Shown here piece after piece: positions 61,922-64,000 of a stretch of DNA of 64,000 nt. Source of the stretch: Microbacterium enclense (lineage in GTDB: Bacteria; Actinomycetota; Actinomycetes; Actinomycetales; Microbacteriaceae); contig NZ_KQ758469.1 in the NCBI RefSeq assembly GCF_001456955.1, positions 188,926 through 252,925 of the forward strand, read 5' to 3'. Below the pieces are notes generated by a model, which worked only from the letters and a program-made list of their open reading frames with translations, did not search any database and was not told where the DNA came from. Position 1 is the stretch's first letter. Each line of letters begins with the position of its first letter. The position numbers and the translations under genes were made by a program.

Positions 61922-63027
61922 GGACGGTCGCCCGCGCGGAGACCGCCGGCGTCATGCTGCGCCCGCGGACTCGCCGACGAGGCGTCGGAACGCTCGGCCG
62001 GGCCCGCGGCGCCCGCGGAGACGCGCCCCTCCTCGCGCGCACGGTCGAGAGCGGCGGCGAAGCGACGGCGTCGCCAGAAGAGGGCGGCGATGATCAGCAC
62101 GACCCCGAGCAGCACGAGCGCCTGGGGCACGGGGAACGCCCACGACGACGCCGGCGCGGACTGCGCCGCGACCTCGACGGGGTCGCCGCCGAGATCGACC
62201 GCCGTGGGGGCGACATCGATGGAGCCCGGCACGAAGACCGTGGGCCACACGTCGGCGACCGCGACCGTGAACGCGCGTGATTCGCCGGGGAGGAGTTCTT
62301 GACGCGGGGCGCCCTCCGCGGGGAACGCCGCCGACCCGGTGCCGATCGCCGCCGTGCCGGTGACGACGAGGCTGGCGTTGCCGGTGTTCTCGACCGTGAA
62401 GGTGCTCTGCACGGATCCGGGACGGAACGGGTTCCACGACATGTCGTACGCCGTGCCGACGCCCGAGATGACGTACGACGGCACGATGTCGCCCGTCACG
62501 CGCGTCATGATCCGGAAGCCCACGCGGCTCTCGACCCCCACCTGCGAGCCGTCGGCGTCGGTTCCCGCCGAGGTGACGGATGCCGCGATGCCCGCCGCGT
62601 GATCGCCGGGGATCGCGTCCTCGGGCACGGTGGTCGTGAAGGGAACCACGACCGTTCCGTTGGGGCCGACCGTGACCGTGTCGGGCAGGTCGATCCACAG
62701 ACCCGCGTCGACCGATTCCTGATCGGACGGCAGCATGTTGAAGCGACCGGTGTCGGTGTAGTAGCCGTCGGCCGCCGAGAGGGCGAAGGTCACCTCGGTG
62801 CGGCTGAGGTTGCGCACGGCGAAGAAGTCGGAGCGCGAGGTCCCGGGATCCAGCTCCTGCTGGATGACGCCGCGCTTGTCCGGCCCGGACTCGTCAGCGG
62901 GTGTCACCGACCAGGTGATGTCCGCGTCGGACGCGGCATGCGCCGCGGGGACGCCGAGCAGCACGGAGGCGAACAGGACCGCGAGCGCGGTCACCACCCT
63001 CGTCACGAGGGAGCGTGTCGTGGACAT
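61918..63027 (-). CDS. DUF916-like (WxL-interacting) cell-surface protein
   Basis: A 369-residue protein: signal peptide ending PAAHAA (~1-32), a first beta-sandwich (~35-160, with SRSDFFAVRNLSRTEVTFAL and PEDAIPGDHAAGIAAS), a second beta-sandwich (~160-285), one membrane helix (~295-318) and a charged cytosolic tail. This is the architecture of DUF916/WxL-interacting proteins, whose N-terminal part binds peptidoglycan in Firmicutes. It lies between the WxL-like gene and the LAATG gene. Confidence 0.82.
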   Translation of the reverse strand: MSTTRSLVTRVVTALAVLFASVLLGVPAAHAASDADITWSVTPADESGPDKRGVIQQELDPGTSRSDFFAVRNLSRTEVTFALSAADGYYTDTGRFNMLPSDQESVDAGLWIDLPDTVTVGPNGTVVVPFTTTVPEDAIPGDHAAGIAASVTSAGTDADGSQVGVESRVGFRIMTRVTGDIVPSYVISGVGTAYDMSWNPFRPGSVQSTFTVENTGNASLVVTGTAAIGTGSAAFPAEGAPRQELLPGESRAFTVAVADVWPTVFVPGSIDVAPTAVDLGGDPVEVAAQSAPASSWAFPVPQALVLLGVVLIIAALFWRRRRFAAALDRAREEGRVSAGAAGPAERSDASSASPRAQHDAGGLRAGDRP

Positions 63028-63088
63028 GACGGTGCATCACCATCCCGGATCTTCGTCGATCGCGTCGACGGGGGGCTTTCGGACGAAG

Positions 63089-63125
63089 GCGAGGGCCGGG
63101 TCCCTCTTCAGGACCCGGCCCTCGC
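63089..63125. terminator. strong hairpin after the WxL-like gene
   Basis: A perfect 15-bp stem (63089-63103 with 63111-63125) and 7-base loop begin 12 bases past the stop. It may terminate most transcripts and let a fraction read into the DUF916-like gene. Confidence 0.75.
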
Positions 63126-63137
63126 GGTACTCCGAGC

Positions 63138-63794
63138 TTACGGCTGGCCGGCGTCGATCGCGTCTTCGAAGAGCGACAGGGTCAGCTTCGAGCTGTAGGC
63201 GCCCGGGGTGACATCGGCACCGGTCTTGAGCACGAGGGCGGCGTTGGCGGTCCACGACGTCTCGCCCTCGGCCTTCACGGCCGCCGACTCGAATGCCGCG
63301 TACAGCAGCTCCTTGTCGACCAGGCCGACCGCGTTGGCGCCGGTGTCCTCTGCGGTGTCGACCTTGTCACCCTCGAGAACGAGACCGGTCTCGCCCTCGT
63401 CGACGAGGTTCGGGGTCCAGCCGAGGTTGGCGGCGGGGATGCTCGCACCGTTGGGGCCCGAGAAGGCCGAGGCCTGGCCGACGACGTACCAGAAGTGGTC
63501 CGCCGGGATGTCTTCGAGGTCACGGGTGTCGGTGACGGTCACGGTGGGGAGAGTGCCGTCGAACTGGCGGACCTCGGGGTTGCCCGAGGCGCTCTCGGTC
63601 AGGGTCGACGACGTGCCCGCCACCGTGAGGCTCAGGCTGCCGGGGCCATCGACCGGTGCGATCTGGACGTTGACGTCGACGTTCTGGTCGTCGCCGACCT
63701 CGGCGGCGACGGCCGCGCCGGCCGTGCCGACGAGCACCAGACCACCGAGGGTGGCAGCCGCGATACGAGCAGCTGCGCCGTGAGAGAACTTCAT
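63138..63794 (-). CDS. WxL-like secreted surface protein
   Basis: A 218-residue exported protein with a signal peptide ending GAAVAAE (~1-31), followed by an all-beta domain rich in Thr/Val/Asp. The end (GAYSSKLTLSLFEDA) resembles the C-terminal strand of WxL-type proteins, and an aromatic motif (NLGWTPNLV) occurs near residue 130. True WxL motifs are not exact, so the family call is partial. A DUF916-like gene directly downstream supports it. WxL proteins attach non-covalently to the cell wall. Two arabinose-type operators sit in its promoter. Confidence 0.65.
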   Translation of the reverse strand: MKFSHGAAARIAAATLGGLVLVGTAGAAVAAEVGDDQNVDVNVQIAPVDGPGSLSLTVAGTSSTLTESASGNPEVRQFDGTLPTVTVTDTRDLEDIPADHFWYVVGQASAFSGPNGASIPAANLGWTPNLVDEGETGLVLEGDKVDTAEDTGANAVGLVDKELLYAAFESAAVKAEGETSWTANAALVLKTGADVTPGAYSSKLTLSLFEDAIDAGQP

Positions 63795-63907
63795 TGTGTA
63801 CTCCGTTTCTTCGTATGACACCGACGTCGTACGAGTAGCGAGATCACCGGACGCTCCGGTAGATGGGGGGAGGCGGGGAGCCGGGTTCTCCCCGCCGTGC
63901 ATTGAAG

Positions 63908-63936
63908 ATGTTAGCGGGAACAGTTTCCGATAACAA
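63908..63936 (-). promoter_or_regulatory. promoter with two arabinose-type operators before the surface cluster
   Basis: On the minus strand TTGTTA (63931-63936), exactly 17 bp and TAACAT (63908-63913) form a near-ideal promoter. TGTTAGCGGGAACA (63909-63922) covers the -10 box and AGTTTCCGATAACA (63922-63935) covers the -35 box. The same design precedes the GH43 genes. Confidence 0.7.
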
Positions 63937-64000
63937 GAGTTTGGGTCGTGGATTGTCGAGCGGCGTCCTCGACTGGCCCGATCGCGCCGGAACGCGGCCG

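Noticed and set aside
1..64000. tRNA, rRNA, insertion sequence or phage integrase genes
   Set aside because: None was recognised on either strand, so horizontal transfer of the locus by a visible mobile element is not supported here.

Overview
The window is high-GC DNA with dense, overlapping gene starts, GTG/TTG starts, long antisense shadow frames and secreted multi-domain proteins. This fits an actinobacterium, most likely Microbacteriaceae and probably Microbacterium or a close relative. That placement rests on overall style and protein likeness, not on a search.

Layout. 1-4.1 kb: the N-terminus of a CopD/CtaG-like membrane protein, the HU gene, and two tandem LuxR-type regulators. 4.1-12.5 kb: a metal-homeostasis block on the minus strand. 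It holds zinc-ribbon-free ribosomal proteins (rpmB-rpmG-rpsN), a znuA-znuC-znuB zinc importer behind a clear Zur box, and zur followed by four overlapping genes (YraQ-type permease, TIGR03943-type partner, anchored propeller-like protein, 3-methyladenine DNA glycosylase). 12.5-15.7 kb: a DoxX-like protein and the methionine importer metQ-metN-metI.

15.8-64 kb is one very large utilisation region for L-arabinose-containing plant glycans. It encodes seven giant secreted enzymes (one GH39-like, one GH127/146-like, five GH43-like), an intracellular GH127 beta-L-arabinofuranosidase, a GH63-like enzyme, a CUT1-type oligosaccharide importer, a two-permease monosaccharide importer, and araD-araB-araA. 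The inferred flow is: secreted LamG-bearing enzymes trim arabinan, arabinogalactan or hydroxyproline-linked arabinosides; oligosaccharides enter by the 24.2-27.3 kb importer and are cut by cytosolic GH127; free L-arabinose enters by the 55.5-60.3 kb importer and is turned into D-xylulose 5-phosphate by AraA, AraB and AraD.

Two operator families can be read by eye. TCGAACCGGTTCGA-like sites flank two paralogous LacI regulators (19.9-23.1 kb). TGTTAnCGnTAACA-like sites precede the secreted-enzyme genes, the importer-araDBA operon, a 59-residue orphan gene and a cell-surface cluster at 61.7-63.8 kb (WxL-like protein, DUF916-like protein and a small LAATG-bearing membrane protein). All seven giant enzymes end in a related module of about 85 residues. 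Six copies carry a terminal cysteine pair and the GH39-like copy has lost both. A glycan-degrading secretome with a common C-terminal module, apparently co-regulated with a WxL/DUF916-type surface complex, is the most novel element of the window.
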